Of a stretch of DNA of 64,000 nt, positions 17,330-25,645 are shown in pieces; the stretch's first letter is position 1, and every line of letters starts with the position of its first letter. Position numbers and translations under genes: made by a program. The DNA is from CAVVDY01 sp963819645 (lineage in GTDB: Bacteria > Acidobacteriota > Terriglobia > Terriglobales > Acidobacteriaceae): NCBI GenBank assembly GCA_963819645.1, contig CAWFWZ010000012.1, positions 124,001 to 188,000 on the forward strand, written 5' to 3'. The notes below the pieces were generated by a model that searched no databases, was not told the DNA's origin, and was given only the letters and a program-made list of their open reading frames with translations.

Positions 17330-17997
17330 GCGTGAGCACGCCCGCGACCGAGTAGATACGTTTGCGCGTCATGCTCGGGAAGGCGGACCAGTTGCGTGAT
17401 CGCCAGCAACGCCAGCGGCGTAACGGTCCCGATCAGAATCTGGAGAACGATCTGCGAGAAGTAAAGCTTGGTGTGAACCATGAAGTCGAGACTGCGGAAC
17501 GACTCATCGGATTCGTATATGCGATGAATCAGGTCAACCATCTCCAGCGTGAAGTCGATCACGAAGGTGTAGAAGAGGTAGGTCGCGATGGTGTCAACGC
17601 AACGCATGTCGATGGTCTTGCCGCGCAACCGGCTGGTCAGCATGTACAGCAGCATGACCACCGCAATCCCCGACACCATGGCCGAGAACAGAAAAACCAC
17701 CGGCATCAGCGGCGTCGACCACCAGGGGTTCGCCTTTACCGAGCCGAAGATGAACCCCACGTATCCGTGCAGCAAGAAAGCCGAGGGGATGCCGATGATG
17801 GTGATGATCCATCCCACCTTGTCGTCAATCTGCAAGGCGCGCTCGCTTACGTTGTACGAACCCAGCGTAAGAACGTGGTACAGCCAGCCTTTTATGCCGG
17901 TGCTGGACTGAGCCAGGGTGCACGATGTCCCGACGGTACTCCAGCCAGATCTCCACCACCAGCACGCCCAGCAGATACCACAGGTAAACGAATCCAA
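17326..17997 (-). CDS. Middle portion of NrfD-like membrane subunit (shifted frame)
   Basis: Genuine coding in this frame runs from about 17928 (TLAQSSTGIKGWLYHVL) to about 17377 (ITQLVRLPEH). It contains four to five membrane helices and the polar residues expected of an NrfD quinone-binding subunit. It joins the N-terminal part after deletion of one C near 17929 (GAC ATC GTG ACC CTG). Near its end the better coding passes through a third frame (RKRIYSVAGVLT, GC-rich third positions) before returning to the C-terminal fragment. The first 20 residues of the raw frame are not part of the protein. Confidence 0.65.
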   Translation of the reverse strand: MDSFTCGICWACWWWRSGWSTVGTSCTLAQSSTGIKGWLYHVLTLGSYNVSERALQIDDKVGWIITIIGIPSAFLLHGYVGFIFGSVKANPWWSTPLMPVVFLFSAMVSGIAVVMLLYMLTSRLRGKTIDMRCVDTIATYLFYTFVIDFTLEMVDLIHRIYESDESFRSLDFMVHTKLYFSQIVLQILIGTVTPLALLAITQLVRLPEHDAQTYLLGRGRAHA

Positions 17998-18289
17998 ACA
18001 TGGCCATGGCAGACGAACGATGTGGCGTCAGATACATCTCAAACGAACGCTCTGGCCGGCCGAGATGAAGCTGCAAGGGAAGCGGCGCGACAATCAGAAA
18101 CGCCAGCGCCGTGAGCAGCGCCAGCCGGTACGTTGGCTTCACGGCGTCGACGCGAAATACGCGCTCCAGCGATGCCAGGATGAACGCGCCCGCCACCAGG
18201 CCGGTGATAAACGGATACAGCACGATGAGGACGCTCCACTGGAGTTCCACTTCGTTGGGATACATGAACCCTTCAACCGGAACGTGCAT
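17825..18289 (-). CDS. NrfD/PsrC-like quinone-interacting membrane subunit (N-terminal portion, frameshifted)
   Basis: The start is ATG 18289, nine bases after the Fe-S gene stop. NrfD-type proteins are eight- to ten-helix membrane subunits that exchange electrons between quinone and a periplasmic Fe-S subunit. The N-terminal part shows LQWSVLIVLYPFITGLVAGA, the usual first helix, then a helix pair and LHLGRPERSFEMYLTPHRSS, the conserved loop of the family. Homologous sequence ends near 17929 (EYRRDIV) and resumes in another frame. The complete corrected protein runs to 17102 and is about 395 residues. Neighbours supply Fe-S and heme partners. Confidence 0.75.
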   Translation of the reverse strand: MHVPVEGFMYPNEVELQWSVLIVLYPFITGLVAGAFILASLERVFRVDAVKPTYRLALLTALAFLIVAPLPLQLHLGRPERSFEMYLTPHRSSAMAMFGFVYLWYLLGVLVVEIWLEYRRDIVHPGSVQHRHKRLAVPRSYAGFVQRKRARLAD

Positions 18290-18298
18290 GGGATTCTC

Positions 18299-19030
18299 CT
18301 ATCGCACCGAGCCATCGAGGCCGTAGTAGTAGACCTTGGCTTTCGTCGCCATGTAGGGCTTCAACACCTGGACGCTGTGGGTCTTCAGGAACTCGTGAAC
18401 CGGATCCTTCGGGTTCTTGAAGTCCACCAGCTGCCGCGCGCCGGTCGGACAGTTTTCGCAGCAGGCGGTAGTCAGGCCTTTGGTGATGCGGTGGTAGCAC
18501 AGGCTGCACTTCTCCGCCGTGTTGGTCGCCGGATTGAGGAATCGGCAGCCATAAGGACATGCCTGCACGCAATAGCGGCAGCCCAGACAGTATTTCGAGT
18601 CGACCAGCACCACGCCGTCGGGAGTATGGAAGGTCGCTCCCACCGGACAGACCTGCGTGCACGGCGAATCGACGCAGTGGTTGCAAAGTTTTGGAACAAA
18701 GAAATTCTTGCCGCCTGTCTCCTTCAGCTCGACGAAGCCGTTCTTGCCTCCGTCGGGTGAGTCCACCGTCGGATTCTCCACTGTCCAGTCCTCGACGTGA
18801 TAGCGCTCCACCCAGGTGCGGAAGTACCCGTCAGGAACTTTGTTCTCCAACTGGCAGGCGCGCACGCAACTGCCGCAGCCGATGCACTCCTCGATGTTCA
18901 TCAGCATGCCGTACCAGTGATCGGCGGTGTTGTAGGTGGACGCAGCTTCCGGGGTGCCCGCGAGGATCGAGTCCCACGCCGTCGCAGCCGCTGCGGTCAG
19001 GACAAGAAAGTGCCGTCGCGTCATGCTCAT
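18299..19030 (-). CDS. Tat-exported 4Fe-4S ferredoxin-like electron transfer subunit (NrfC/DmsB-like)
   Basis: A 243-residue protein starting MSMTRRHFLVLTAAAATA. This twin-arginine signal predicts folding in the cytoplasm and export to the periplasm. Four Cys clusters follow: CIGCGSCVRAC, CNHCVDSPCTQVCP, CLGCRYCVQACPYGC and CSLCYHRITKG...CCENCP. That is the full NrfC/DmsB set for four [4Fe-4S] clusters. It overlaps the upstream cytochrome gene by four bases (ATGA) and precedes the NrfD gene by nine, so the three are translationally linked. It should relay electrons between the tetraheme cytochrome and the NrfD quinone site; direction is unknown. Confidence 0.88.
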   Translation of the reverse strand: MSMTRRHFLVLTAAAATAWDSILAGTPEAASTYNTADHWYGMLMNIEECIGCGSCVRACQLENKVPDGYFRTWVERYHVEDWTVENPTVDSPDGGKNGFVELKETGGKNFFVPKLCNHCVDSPCTQVCPVGATFHTPDGVVLVDSKYCLGCRYCVQACPYGCRFLNPATNTAEKCSLCYHRITKGLTTACCENCPTGARQLVDFKNPKDPVHEFLKTHSVQVLKPYMATKAKVYYYGLDGSVR

Positions 19031-19578
19031 TTCTTGACCTCCGCGGCTTCCGCTTCGATCACCGGAGTGTGCGGCTTATGACAGGTGTCGCAGGGAACGC
19101 CCCCGGAGTGGTCTTCCGGAACCACCTGCGGGAAGCTCTTGGGCTTGGCGGCGTTCGCGGTATGGCAGCGAGGGCACAGGGAAGTCGTCTCCAGTTTGGC
19201 GGGAACGACCGAACCCGGATCCTCGACATGCTTTTCCTGCGGACCATGGCACGATTCGCAGTTCACGCCTTTGTGCTTTCCTTTGCTCTTCACCTCGACG
19301 ATGTCGCTGTGGCAGTCCGCGCAGGCCTGATGGCCGGCGTAGTTGAGAGGCTTGTCCATGGCTTCGGCCAGGGCCTCCGCGCGATAGTGGCCGTACTTGC
19401 CAAAGCCTTTGGGCACCAGCGCAGCCCTGACCAACAGGAAAATCACGAATATCGCCGCGAACACTGCCGCCAGTCGAAAAAGATGTCCGGCGTCCTTCAG
19501 GTCTTTCATACGCTCGAAAGTCTCCGTATCTTGGGGTAATACAAAATCTGCGACCGGAGGCGCGGTGCGCTCTGTCAC
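19027..19578 (-). CDS. Membrane-anchored tetraheme cytochrome c
   Basis: The start is GTG 19578 (MTERTAPPVADFVL). One N-terminal membrane helix (about residues 35-53) anchors a periplasmic domain with exactly four heme motifs, CADCH, CESCH, CPRCH and CDTCH. Additional His residues (HKPHTPV, GKHKG) could be distal ligands. The 183 residues and four sites fit small class III or NrfB-like multiheme carriers. It is the first gene of a three-gene unit with the Fe-S and NrfD subunits. No terminal reductase such as NrfA is encoded here. It probably acts as the electron entry or exit of the module. Confidence 0.85.
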   Translation of the reverse strand: MTERTAPPVADFVLPQDTETFERMKDLKDAGHLFRLAAVFAAIFVIFLLVRAALVPKGFGKYGHYRAEALAEAMDKPLNYAGHQACADCHSDIVEVKSKGKHKGVNCESCHGPQEKHVEDPGSVVPAKLETTSLCPRCHTANAAKPKSFPQVVPEDHSGGVPCDTCHKPHTPVIEAEAAEVKK

Positions 19579-19632
19579 AGGGTGCTGTGACGAGAGGAAA
19601 ATGCCTGGAATTGGACTGTGAGGCTCCGAGAG

Positions 19633-20064
19633 CTAGCGTTTGGCGGAAAGTAGTCCCAAAATTTCCTGCAACCCTTGGCGGACCTTCTTCAGCTTCTCAT
19701 TGCGCTTCGCGGGCGGGAATGGCAGACCGGCCTGGAGCTTAGCGGGCTTGGCTTCGGCTTTCAGTTGAGCGCGGGCGCCAGGAATAGTGAAGCCTTCGTC
19801 ATAGAGCAGCTTCTTGATGCGCAGCACGTACTCGACGTCCTTCTGCCGGTACATACGCTGACCGGTGCTGCCTTTGACCGGTTTGAGCTGCGGGAACTCG
19901 GTCTCCCAGAAGCGAAGCACGTACGCAGGAAGGGCACACAGCTCGGCCACTTCACCAATGCGAAAGTAGAGCTTGTCGGGGATGACCGGCATCGACGCGC
20001 CCGTCTTCTTCGCAGATTTTTTGCCCGCGTCACTCGTAGCCATCGGCTTCAGTGGCTTAAGCAT
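19633..20064 (-). CDS. MerR family transcriptional regulator
   Basis: A 143-residue protein from ATG 20064 (AAGGG close upstream); a TTG at 20079 is an alternative. After a Lys-rich N-terminal extension, the MerR winged helix spans about residues 30-100. It begins KLYFRIGEVAELCALPAYVL, with RFWETEFPQLKPVK and the wing GQRMYRQKDVEYVLRIKKLL. The C-terminus is a short basic helix rather than a metal-binding loop, since it lacks the Cys residues of metal sensors. It therefore probably binds DNA as a dimer without a metal inducer. The target is unknown; the redox operon next door is one candidate by position only. Confidence 0.82.
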   Translation of the reverse strand: MLKPLKPMATSDAGKKSAKKTGASMPVIPDKLYFRIGEVAELCALPAYVLRFWETEFPQLKPVKGSTGQRMYRQKDVEYVLRIKKLLYDEGFTIPGARAQLKAEAKPAKLQAGLPFPPAKRNEKLKKVRQGLQEILGLLSAKR

Positions 20065-20183
20065 ACCCTTGTTCGTCAAGCCAGGAAAAGCGGATTGCGC
20101 GCGGCGGGTGAACTGTATGGGTTCGTCGAAGCAGGAGAGTTCCCGGACGCGAGCAGCGCCCGGGATATCCGATCTCGCTTATC

Positions 20184-21251
20184 TTATGCGGCCTGCTCCC
20201 AGCGGTCTCGTTGCTGCATGCGTCGCCGCAGAAGGTAGGCAATTCCCATGCCCACGGGCACGGCAATACCAGCGACGACTCCCATGGTGCGCGTCGCTGC
20301 GCTGCCGCTCTCGGTCGAGAGCTCAGCGTTTTCGCTCTCCCAGCCAGCGCTGCTCTGGCTGGCGTCGGTCCAGCCGCCATACACGTCCTTGCCGCTCTTC
20401 ATCGGGCGGAAGAGGCTACCCGAGCTGTCTTTCGCGCTCTCTTTCTGCTTCATCTGGGCCCTTTGCGCCATCTTCGCCATCTGCTTCTCCACCAGTTTGG
20501 GGCTGAGTCTCTGCGCGATGCTGCTGAGCTTGCCGGTGGTGCCGACCACCACCTCATCCTCAGGATGGTTCGACATTTCGAAGATGGCCTCGATCACTTC
20601 CTTCGGGTCGTAAACTGACCCGATCGGCTCAACTGGCTTTCCAGTGTGGTTCGCTGCATGTTCGAAGAATGGCGTGTCAAATGAAACCGGCATGATGGTC
20701 GAAACCCGAATATTGTCCTCGCCGTTCTGCGCCAGTTCCTGGCGCAGCGCCATGCCCAGCCCGCGAATACCAAACTTCGACGCCGCATACGAGCTCATGT
20801 ACGGCGGCGCCACCTTCCCGGCGAACGATGCCAGGTTGATCAGCACACCTCGCCGCTGCTCCCGAAACTGTTTTAGTGCTTCGTGCGAGCCGTAGATGGT
20901 ACCCAGCAGGTTGGTGCGGATGACCTGCTCATGTTCGGCCAACGGAGCGTCTTCAAACCGAGCTACAGTGCCCACGCCGGCGTTGTTCACCCACACATCA
21001 ATGCGGCCAAATTTGTCCAATGCCTGCTCGGCCAGGTGCTCGACGTCAGCCGCGCTGCTCACGTCGGCTTCAACCACTAGAGCTTCCACGCCGGCTCTGC
21101 GACACTCTTTGGCCACGTCGTCGAGCAGGCTTTCCCGACGGGCCGCCACCACTACGTTGTCTCCTGCCTTGGCAAAGCGCAGAGCTGCACCACGTCCGAA
21201 GCCGCTGGACGCACCGGTTATGACGACTACACGATTACCTTTTCGTTTCAT
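20184..21251 (-). CDS. SDR family oxidoreductase with C-terminal membrane tail
   Basis: A 355-residue protein with GAGGGAG upstream of ATG 21251. The Rossmann domain covers about residues 6-250: TGASSGFGRG (nucleotide loop), VNNAGVG, catalytic Ser in LINLASFAGK, and YxxxK as YAASK. RR at residues 37-38, after the second beta strand, suggests NADP preference. Beyond the usual 250 residues is a polar Ser/Gln/Lys-rich linker and a final helix (MGVVAGIAVPVGMGIAYLL) followed by basic residues. The enzyme is therefore probably tail-anchored. Another SDR with an N-terminal hydrophobic segment lies at 29549. The substrate is unknown. Confidence 0.85.
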   Translation of the reverse strand: MKRKGNRVVVITGASSGFGRGAALRFAKAGDNVVVAARRESLLDDVAKECRRAGVEALVVEADVSSAADVEHLAEQALDKFGRIDVWVNNAGVGTVARFEDAPLAEHEQVIRTNLLGTIYGSHEALKQFREQRRGVLINLASFAGKVAPPYMSSYAASKFGIRGLGMALRQELAQNGEDNIRVSTIMPVSFDTPFFEHAANHTGKPVEPIGSVYDPKEVIEAIFEMSNHPEDEVVVGTTGKLSSIAQRLSPKLVEKQMAKMAQRAQMKQKESAKDSSGSLFRPMKSGKDVYGGWTDASQSSAGWESENAELSTESGSAATRTMGVVAGIAVPVGMGIAYLLRRRMQQRDRWEQAA

Positions 21252-21361
21252 GAATAGACTCCCTCGTCAGGAGATGGATGCCAAGCCTAAAGAGATGCCC
21301 GGGCCCTGACCGCCTCGCACTTGTTCCGGCCATCCAATCCCATGTAGCGCAAAAAATCGAT

Positions 21362-22174
21362 ATGCCTGATAACGTTCATCTCGGCCCCGCTCACCGCACG
21401 GCGACCGCGCTCTTGCTTACGGCAGTGGGCGGATTCGTCGACGCCATCGGCTGGCTCACGCTTTTGCAGGTTTTCACCGCGAACATGAGCGGCAACAGCA
21501 TTCATGTGGGAATGGCAGCCGGCAAACTTGATTTCTCCACCATTCGCCGCTTCGGCTGCGCCATCGCCACCTATGTTGGCGCACTCATCCTGACGCGTAT
21601 TGCGCTGGAAGCCGGTGCGCGCGTCGGCCTGAGACGGATCGCATCGTTCACCTTCGCGCTTGAGGCTCTGCTGTTGCTGACGTTTTCCTATGTTGCCCCT
21701 CCGCTGCAAAACGGGCAGGTTACGAACCTTTCCTCGATGGCCTATCTGGGAATGGTTGCCCTGCTGGCCTTCGCCATGGGAATGCAGACTGCCACCCTGA
21801 CCCACGTCGGATCGCTTACGGTCTACACGACCTTCGTCACCGGATCTCTCACTCAGTGTGCCGAATCAGCGGCGAGGGTTGTGTTCTGGATATACGACAC
21901 GGTCAAGGGCGGCCGATCATTATCCCACACTGTGGGAAGCCTGGCGCAGCAGGCCGATGCTGTGGACAGCATTTTCCTGCTTGGGATTTGGATGTGCTAC
22001 GTTGTGGGAGCAGCCTCGGGAACCATCACCAAACAACGCTGGGAGCTGCGCGCCATGTATTTTCCGGTTGGTGTGCTGATGTGCCTGGTCGTTCTCGACC
22101 TGGTTCGACCGATCGCCAGCAAGGAAGAGCGCCGGCAGGCCCAAGGCAAACCTCAAGTCAGCGCGCCCGCGTGA
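21362..22174 (+). CDS. YoaK/DUF1275 family membrane protein
   Basis: I chose ATG 21362 (MPDNVHLGPAHRT) because homology to the family begins shortly after. The frame is open from 21278, but that portion overlaps the divergent SDR promoter region. The 270 residues contain six or seven membrane helices. Family signatures are VGGFVDAIGWLTL, FTANMSGNSIHVGM and TTFVTGSLTQCAESAARV. DUF1275/YoaK proteins are predicted small-molecule permeases of unknown substrate. A coupling to neighbours is not evident; it is divergent from the SDR gene and convergent with the DoxX gene. Confidence 0.85.
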   Translation: MPDNVHLGPAHRTATALLLTAVGGFVDAIGWLTLLQVFTANMSGNSIHVGMAAGKLDFSTIRRFGCAIATYVGALILTRIALEAGARVGLRRIASFTFALEALLLLTFSYVAPPLQNGQVTNLSSMAYLGMVALLAFAMGMQTATLTHVGSLTVYTTFVTGSLTQCAESAARVVFWIYDTVKGGRSLSHTVGSLAQQADAVDSIFLLGIWMCYVVGAASGTITKQRWELRAMYFPVGVLMCLVVLDLVRPIASKEERRQAQGKPQVSAPA

Positions 22175-22249
22175 GTCGGTTCTAACCTCTGTTATGCGAG
22201 TCAGGCAGCTTTCCTGTGGACAGGCCGCCAATCCCGCTCAGGCTCGCTC

Positions 22250-22645
22250 TCACTCCAGTCCGCAGGCAGCCTGCTCGCGCGGCTTCTCCATGCCCATCAG
22301 CGCCAACGACGCGCCGAGCAGCGCCATGTTCTTCCCGAAGTTGATCATCTCGTTTTGCCGACGCTGCGGGTCTTCTTGTTTCCAGAAATCGTGCATCAGA
22401 GGCGAGACGCCGACTAGGAAACCCGCAATCGTTGCAGCGCCCCACTCTTTCTTCAGACCTAGCAGAACGCTCGTTCCACCGGCAATCAAAGCGATGCCAG
22501 TGGCCTTCACCGCGAGCTCAGGCGCAGGAATGCCCTTGGAAGCGGTGTATTGCGCCATTGCTTCGGATTCTTGAATGTGGTGAATACCGGCATACAGAAA
22601 ATATCCGCCGAAGATCATCCGGCCGAGCAGATAAGAAGCTTTCAT
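22250..22645 (-). CDS. DoxX family membrane protein
   Basis: A 131-residue protein with four predicted membrane helices. It starts MKASYLLGRMIFGGYFLYAG, followed by HHI and the conserved KATGIALIAGGTSVLLG segment. This is the DoxX/DoxD-like four-helix fold. Members include a subunit of archaeal thiosulfate:quinone oxidoreductase and many uncharacterised proteins; nothing here supports a specific reaction. It is divergent from typA, sharing an upstream region of about 220 bases, and convergent with the YoaK gene. Confidence 0.82.
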   Translation of the reverse strand: MKASYLLGRMIFGGYFLYAGIHHIQESEAMAQYTASKGIPAPELAVKATGIALIAGGTSVLLGLKKEWGAATIAGFLVGVSPLMHDFWKQEDPQRRQNEMINFGKNMALLGASLALMGMEKPREQAACGLE

Positions 22646-22863
22646 CAGAAACTCGCAGGCGCAGAAGCGCAGGAGACTAAGATTCGGGTAATCAGGCGAA
22701 GGTGGCTTGCTGCTGATTTCACTGAGTCAACGCGAACTCTCCGGGTCCTCCTCGCCTCCGTGGGGAGCCTCTTATCCGCCCAATACTGTAGACTGGAACT
22801 ACTCCCAATCCTCTCTCCGTCTGCCCCGTCGCACGCGGTTTTCAAGCTGAAAGGACCTGAGTT

Positions 22864-23490
22864 TTGAGTACGAGTATTCGCAATATCGCCATCATCGCGC
22901 ACGTCGATCACGGCAAGACTACGCTGGTCGACGCCATGCTCAACCAGAGCGGCACCTGGCGCACTAACGAGGCCCATGCCGAGCGCGTGATGGATTCCAA
23001 CGAGCTGGAGCGCGAGCGCGGCATCACCATCCTGGCCAAGAACACGGCCGTCGTCTACCATCCCGGCGGCGATCCGAACGAATTCGTCAAGATCAATATC
23101 GTGGACACCCCCGGCCATAGCGACTTCGGCGGCGAAGTCGAGCGCGCGCTGAAGATGGTTGACGGCGTGATGCTGCTGGTGGATGCCAGCGAAGGTCCGC
23201 TGCCGCAGACGCGCTACGTGCTGAGCAAAGCGCTGGAAGCCAAGCTGCCGCCGATCCTCGTCATCAACAAGATCGACCGTCCCGATGCTCGCACCCAGGA
23301 AGTGCTCAACGAGGTCTACGACCTGTTCATCGATCTCGACGCGGCCGAGGACCAGCTCGATTTTCGCGTGCTTTACACGAACGCGAAGAATCGGCACGGC
23401 AACCACGAACCTCGACAATCCCGGCGAAGATTTGCGGCCGCTGTTCGAAGCTATTGTCTCGACCATTCCCGAGCCCAAGGGCGACGCTGA
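22864..23490 (+). CDS. typA: Translational GTPase TypA/BipA (N-terminal portion, frameshifted)
   Basis: TypA/BipA is a ribosome-binding GTPase involved in ribosome assembly and stress or cold adaptation. The start is TTG 22864, with AAGGA about nine bases upstream (MSTSIRNIAIIAHVDHGKTT). G motifs are AHVDHGKTT, DTPGHSDFGGEVER and NKIDR, and RERGITILAKN is switch I. True coding in this frame ends near 23392 (LYTNAKN). Removing the extra C at 23392 continues into GTATTNLDNPGEDLRPLF. The residues from there to the stop at 23490 are out of frame and not part of the protein. Confidence 0.9.
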   Translation: MSTSIRNIAIIAHVDHGKTTLVDAMLNQSGTWRTNEAHAERVMDSNELERERGITILAKNTAVVYHPGGDPNEFVKINIVDTPGHSDFGGEVERALKMVDGVMLLVDASEGPLPQTRYVLSKALEAKLPPILVINKIDRPDARTQEVLNEVYDLFIDLDAAEDQLDFRVLYTNAKNRHGNHEPRQSRRRFAAAVRSYCLDHSRAQGRR

Positions 23491-24712
23491 AGGGCCCTTG
23501 CAGGTGCTGGTCGCGAATCTGGATTACAGCGACTACCTCGGCCGCGTCGCCATTGCGCGCGTCTTCAACGGCACGCTAAGGGCAGGAGAAGAAGTTGCCA
23601 TCGCCAAGCGCGACGGCAGCATGCAAAAGACGAAGATCACCAAGCTGTTCTCTTTCTCCGGACTCAAGCGCACCGACATCGTCGCGACTGAACTGGGCGA
23701 CATTGTTGCCGTCGCGGGCGTTGAGGGCATCAACATCGGTGAGACCATCACCGACGTCGAGAACCCCGCGCCACTCCCCGTCATCACCATCGACGAACCG
23801 ACCATCGCCATGCAGTTCATGGTGAACACCTCACCATTCGCCGGCAAAGATGGCCAGTACGTCACTTCGCGCAACCTGCGCGACCGGTTGCAAAAAGAGC
23901 TGCTCACCAACGTCTCGCTGCGGGTGGAAGACGCCGACAGCACCGACTCGTTCCGCGTGATGGGACGCGGCGAGCTGCAACTGGCGATCCTCATCGAGAT
24001 GATGCGCCGTGAAGGTTACGAGCTCGCCGTCGGCAAACCCGAGATCGTCACCAAGCGGGTTGACGGCAAGCTGATGGAGCCCATCGAACTGCTCACCATC
24101 GACGTCCCTGAATCGTTCGTCGGCGTCGTCATCGAGAAGCTTGGCATGCGCAAAGCGCAGATGGAAAAGATGCACAACCACGGCTACGGACGCGTACGCA
24201 TGGAATTCAAAGTCCCCAGCCGTGGCCTGATCGGCCTGCGCAGCGACTTGCTTACCGACACCCGCGGCACCATCGTGATGAACTCGCTTTTCGCCGGATA
24301 CATCGAGTGGCAGGGCGATATCCCACATCGTCCGACAGGCGCCCTGGTCGCCGACCGCCACGGACTCACGACGGCTTATGCGTTGTGGGGATTGCAGGAA
24401 CGCGGTGAGCTTTTCGTCGGTCCTGGAGTGGAAGTGTACGAAGGCATGGTCGTCGGAGAAAACTCACGCGACAACGATCTCGACGTCAACATTGTTCGCG
24501 AGAAAAAGCTGACCAACATGCGTTCCTCCACCGCCGACGAAGCCATTCGCCTGGTTCCCTTCAAGAACCTAAATCTGGAACAGGCAATCGAATTCATCGC
24601 AGACGACGAGCTTTGCGAAGTCACGCCCAAGAGCCTGCGTCTGAGGAAGAAGATCCTGCAGCAGAACCGCCGTCCGCGCAAGAATGCGCAGCCCGCCGGG
24701 GTGGAAGCGTAA
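23393..24712 (+). CDS. typA: Translational GTPase TypA/BipA (C-terminal portion)
   Basis: This continues the gene from 22864 after the one-base insertion near 23392. Domains in order are the end of the G domain, an EF-Tu-like beta barrel (LGRVAIARVFNGTLRAGEEV), the EF-G-like domain III/V pair (MGRGELQLAILIEMMRREGY, MEFKVPSRGLIGLRSDLLT), and the TypA-specific C-terminal domain. That last domain carries SRDNDLDVNIVREKKLTN and the Lys/Arg-rich ribosome-contacting end (LRLRKKILQQNRRPRKN). The whole corrected protein is about 615 residues, the normal length. A gene this conserved makes a true pseudogene unlikely. Confidence 0.9.
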   Translation, partial: GTATTNLDNPGEDLRPLFEAIVSTIPEPKGDAEGPLQVLVANLDYSDYLGRVAIARVFNGTLRAGEEVAIAKRDGSMQKTKITKLFSFSGLKRTDIVATELGDIVAVAGVEGINIGETITDVENPAPLPVITIDEPTIAMQFMVNTSPFAGKDGQYVTSRNLRDRLQKELLTNVSLRVEDADSTDSFRVMGRGELQLAILIEMMRREGYELAVGKPEIVTKRVDGKLMEPIELLTIDVPESFVGVVIEKLGMRKAQMEKMHNHGYGRVRMEFKVPSRGLIGLRSDLLTDTRGTIVMNSLFAGYIEWQGDIPHRPTGALVADRHGLTTAYALWGLQERGELFVGPGVEVYEGMVVGENSRDNDLDVNIVREKKLTNMRSSTADEAIRLVPFKNLNLEQAIEFIADDELCEVTPKSLRLRKKILQQNRRPRKNAQPAGVEA

Positions 24713-24798
24713 AGGGAGATGGGTCGTTGGAGGTCGGGTCCGCTGCGATTCGCGTCGGGGCACGACCTTGGTCGTGCCGAAAGAACGCCTTTTAAATT

Positions 24799-24932
24799 GT
24801 CCTCCCGAGCGGGCTTTTGCCCGCGAGGGACCTTGCTTTTTGTCGGCGCGCCAAGTGCCTTGCATCGCAAAATTACTTCCGCAGCTAACGAGAACCGATC
24901 CCTCGCCTCGCTCGGGATGACAAGCCGAGGAG
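24799..24932. repeat. GTCATCC-type inverted repeat after typA
   Basis: In the typA-DUF4136 gap, TCCCGAGCGGG with CCCGCGAGGGACC (24803-24833) on one side faces GATCCCTCGCCTCG and CTCGGGATGAC (24898-24921) on the other. They form a long inverted pair with TTGTCGGCGCGCC between. The right arm also shares CGAGAACxGATCCCTCG with the element at 51009. It could act as a two-way terminator between the convergent genes. Confidence 0.6.
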
Positions 24933-24941
24933 TTAGGCTCG

Positions 24942-25496
24942 CTATTTTTTCGGCGGATATTTCGCGAATAACTTTTCGACGCCGGTGTTCACCTGCTCCA
25001 CCAGCTTCATTTGCTGGTCGCTCAGTTTCTGGGTTGCGATACCCCGCCACACCAGCTTCTTTCGCGACGCATCGATCAGGTCAACGATAAGCTGCCCGTT
25101 GTGAACGACCGCTGTATTCGTCGTTCCCGGCACGGTTCCCCACATCATGAAACTCTGGTCGAAGGCGGGAATTCCCCACGGTCCGTAATAGAAATCTGAA
25201 TACGTGACCGCCATATCGGAGTCGACAGCACCATACATAGCAATGTAGAGGTCCGGATTCTCGGCTACTTCTTTCAGCCCGCGCTTGCCTAACTCTTCAT
25301 TGACTGCGCCTTTGATGGCGGCCACAAGAACAGGCCTGGCGGAGGCCTGCGGAGTCGGGTCCCACGCGAAGGTCTTGAACTTCGCGAAGTCGATGTTCTT
25401 GTCGAACTCGATCTTGATCTTTTGCGCCTGCGCTGCGCTGCAAGCTAAGAGTAGAAAGAGAGCGGAGAGGCATACTCGTTGCGACGTGAGCTTCAT
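24942..25496 (-). CDS. DUF4136 domain-containing secreted protein
   Basis: A 184-residue protein with a signal peptide (LSALFLLLACSAAQAQ). The cleavage site is after AQAQ or, if a lipoprotein, at Cys19; the sequence LLACSA is only a weak lipobox. The mature part starts IEFDKNIDFAKFKTFAWDP, the diagnostic DUF4136 segment, and ends VEKLFAKYPPKK. Aromatic residues cluster in YSDFYYGPWG. DUF4136 proteins are small periplasmic or outer-membrane-associated proteins of unknown role. The gene is convergent with typA. Confidence 0.83.
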   Translation of the reverse strand: MKLTSQRVCLSALFLLLACSAAQAQKIKIEFDKNIDFAKFKTFAWDPTPQASARPVLVAAIKGAVNEELGKRGLKEVAENPDLYIAMYGAVDSDMAVTYSDFYYGPWGIPAFDQSFMMWGTVPGTTNTAVVHNGQLIVDLIDASRKKLVWRGIATQKLSDQQMKLVEQVNTGVEKLFAKYPPKK

Positions 25497-25645
25497 GATT
25501 GCTTTCAGAAAAATTTGGACTTTAGGACGGAACCATTACAACACACAGGAACCCAAGCACAATTCCAGCCCAGTGCGGGAGCACTGGGTACAGCACGTAT
25601 GGGAGATTACGGAGCTGGTTTCAACCGGCGACACCCCCCGCCTGG

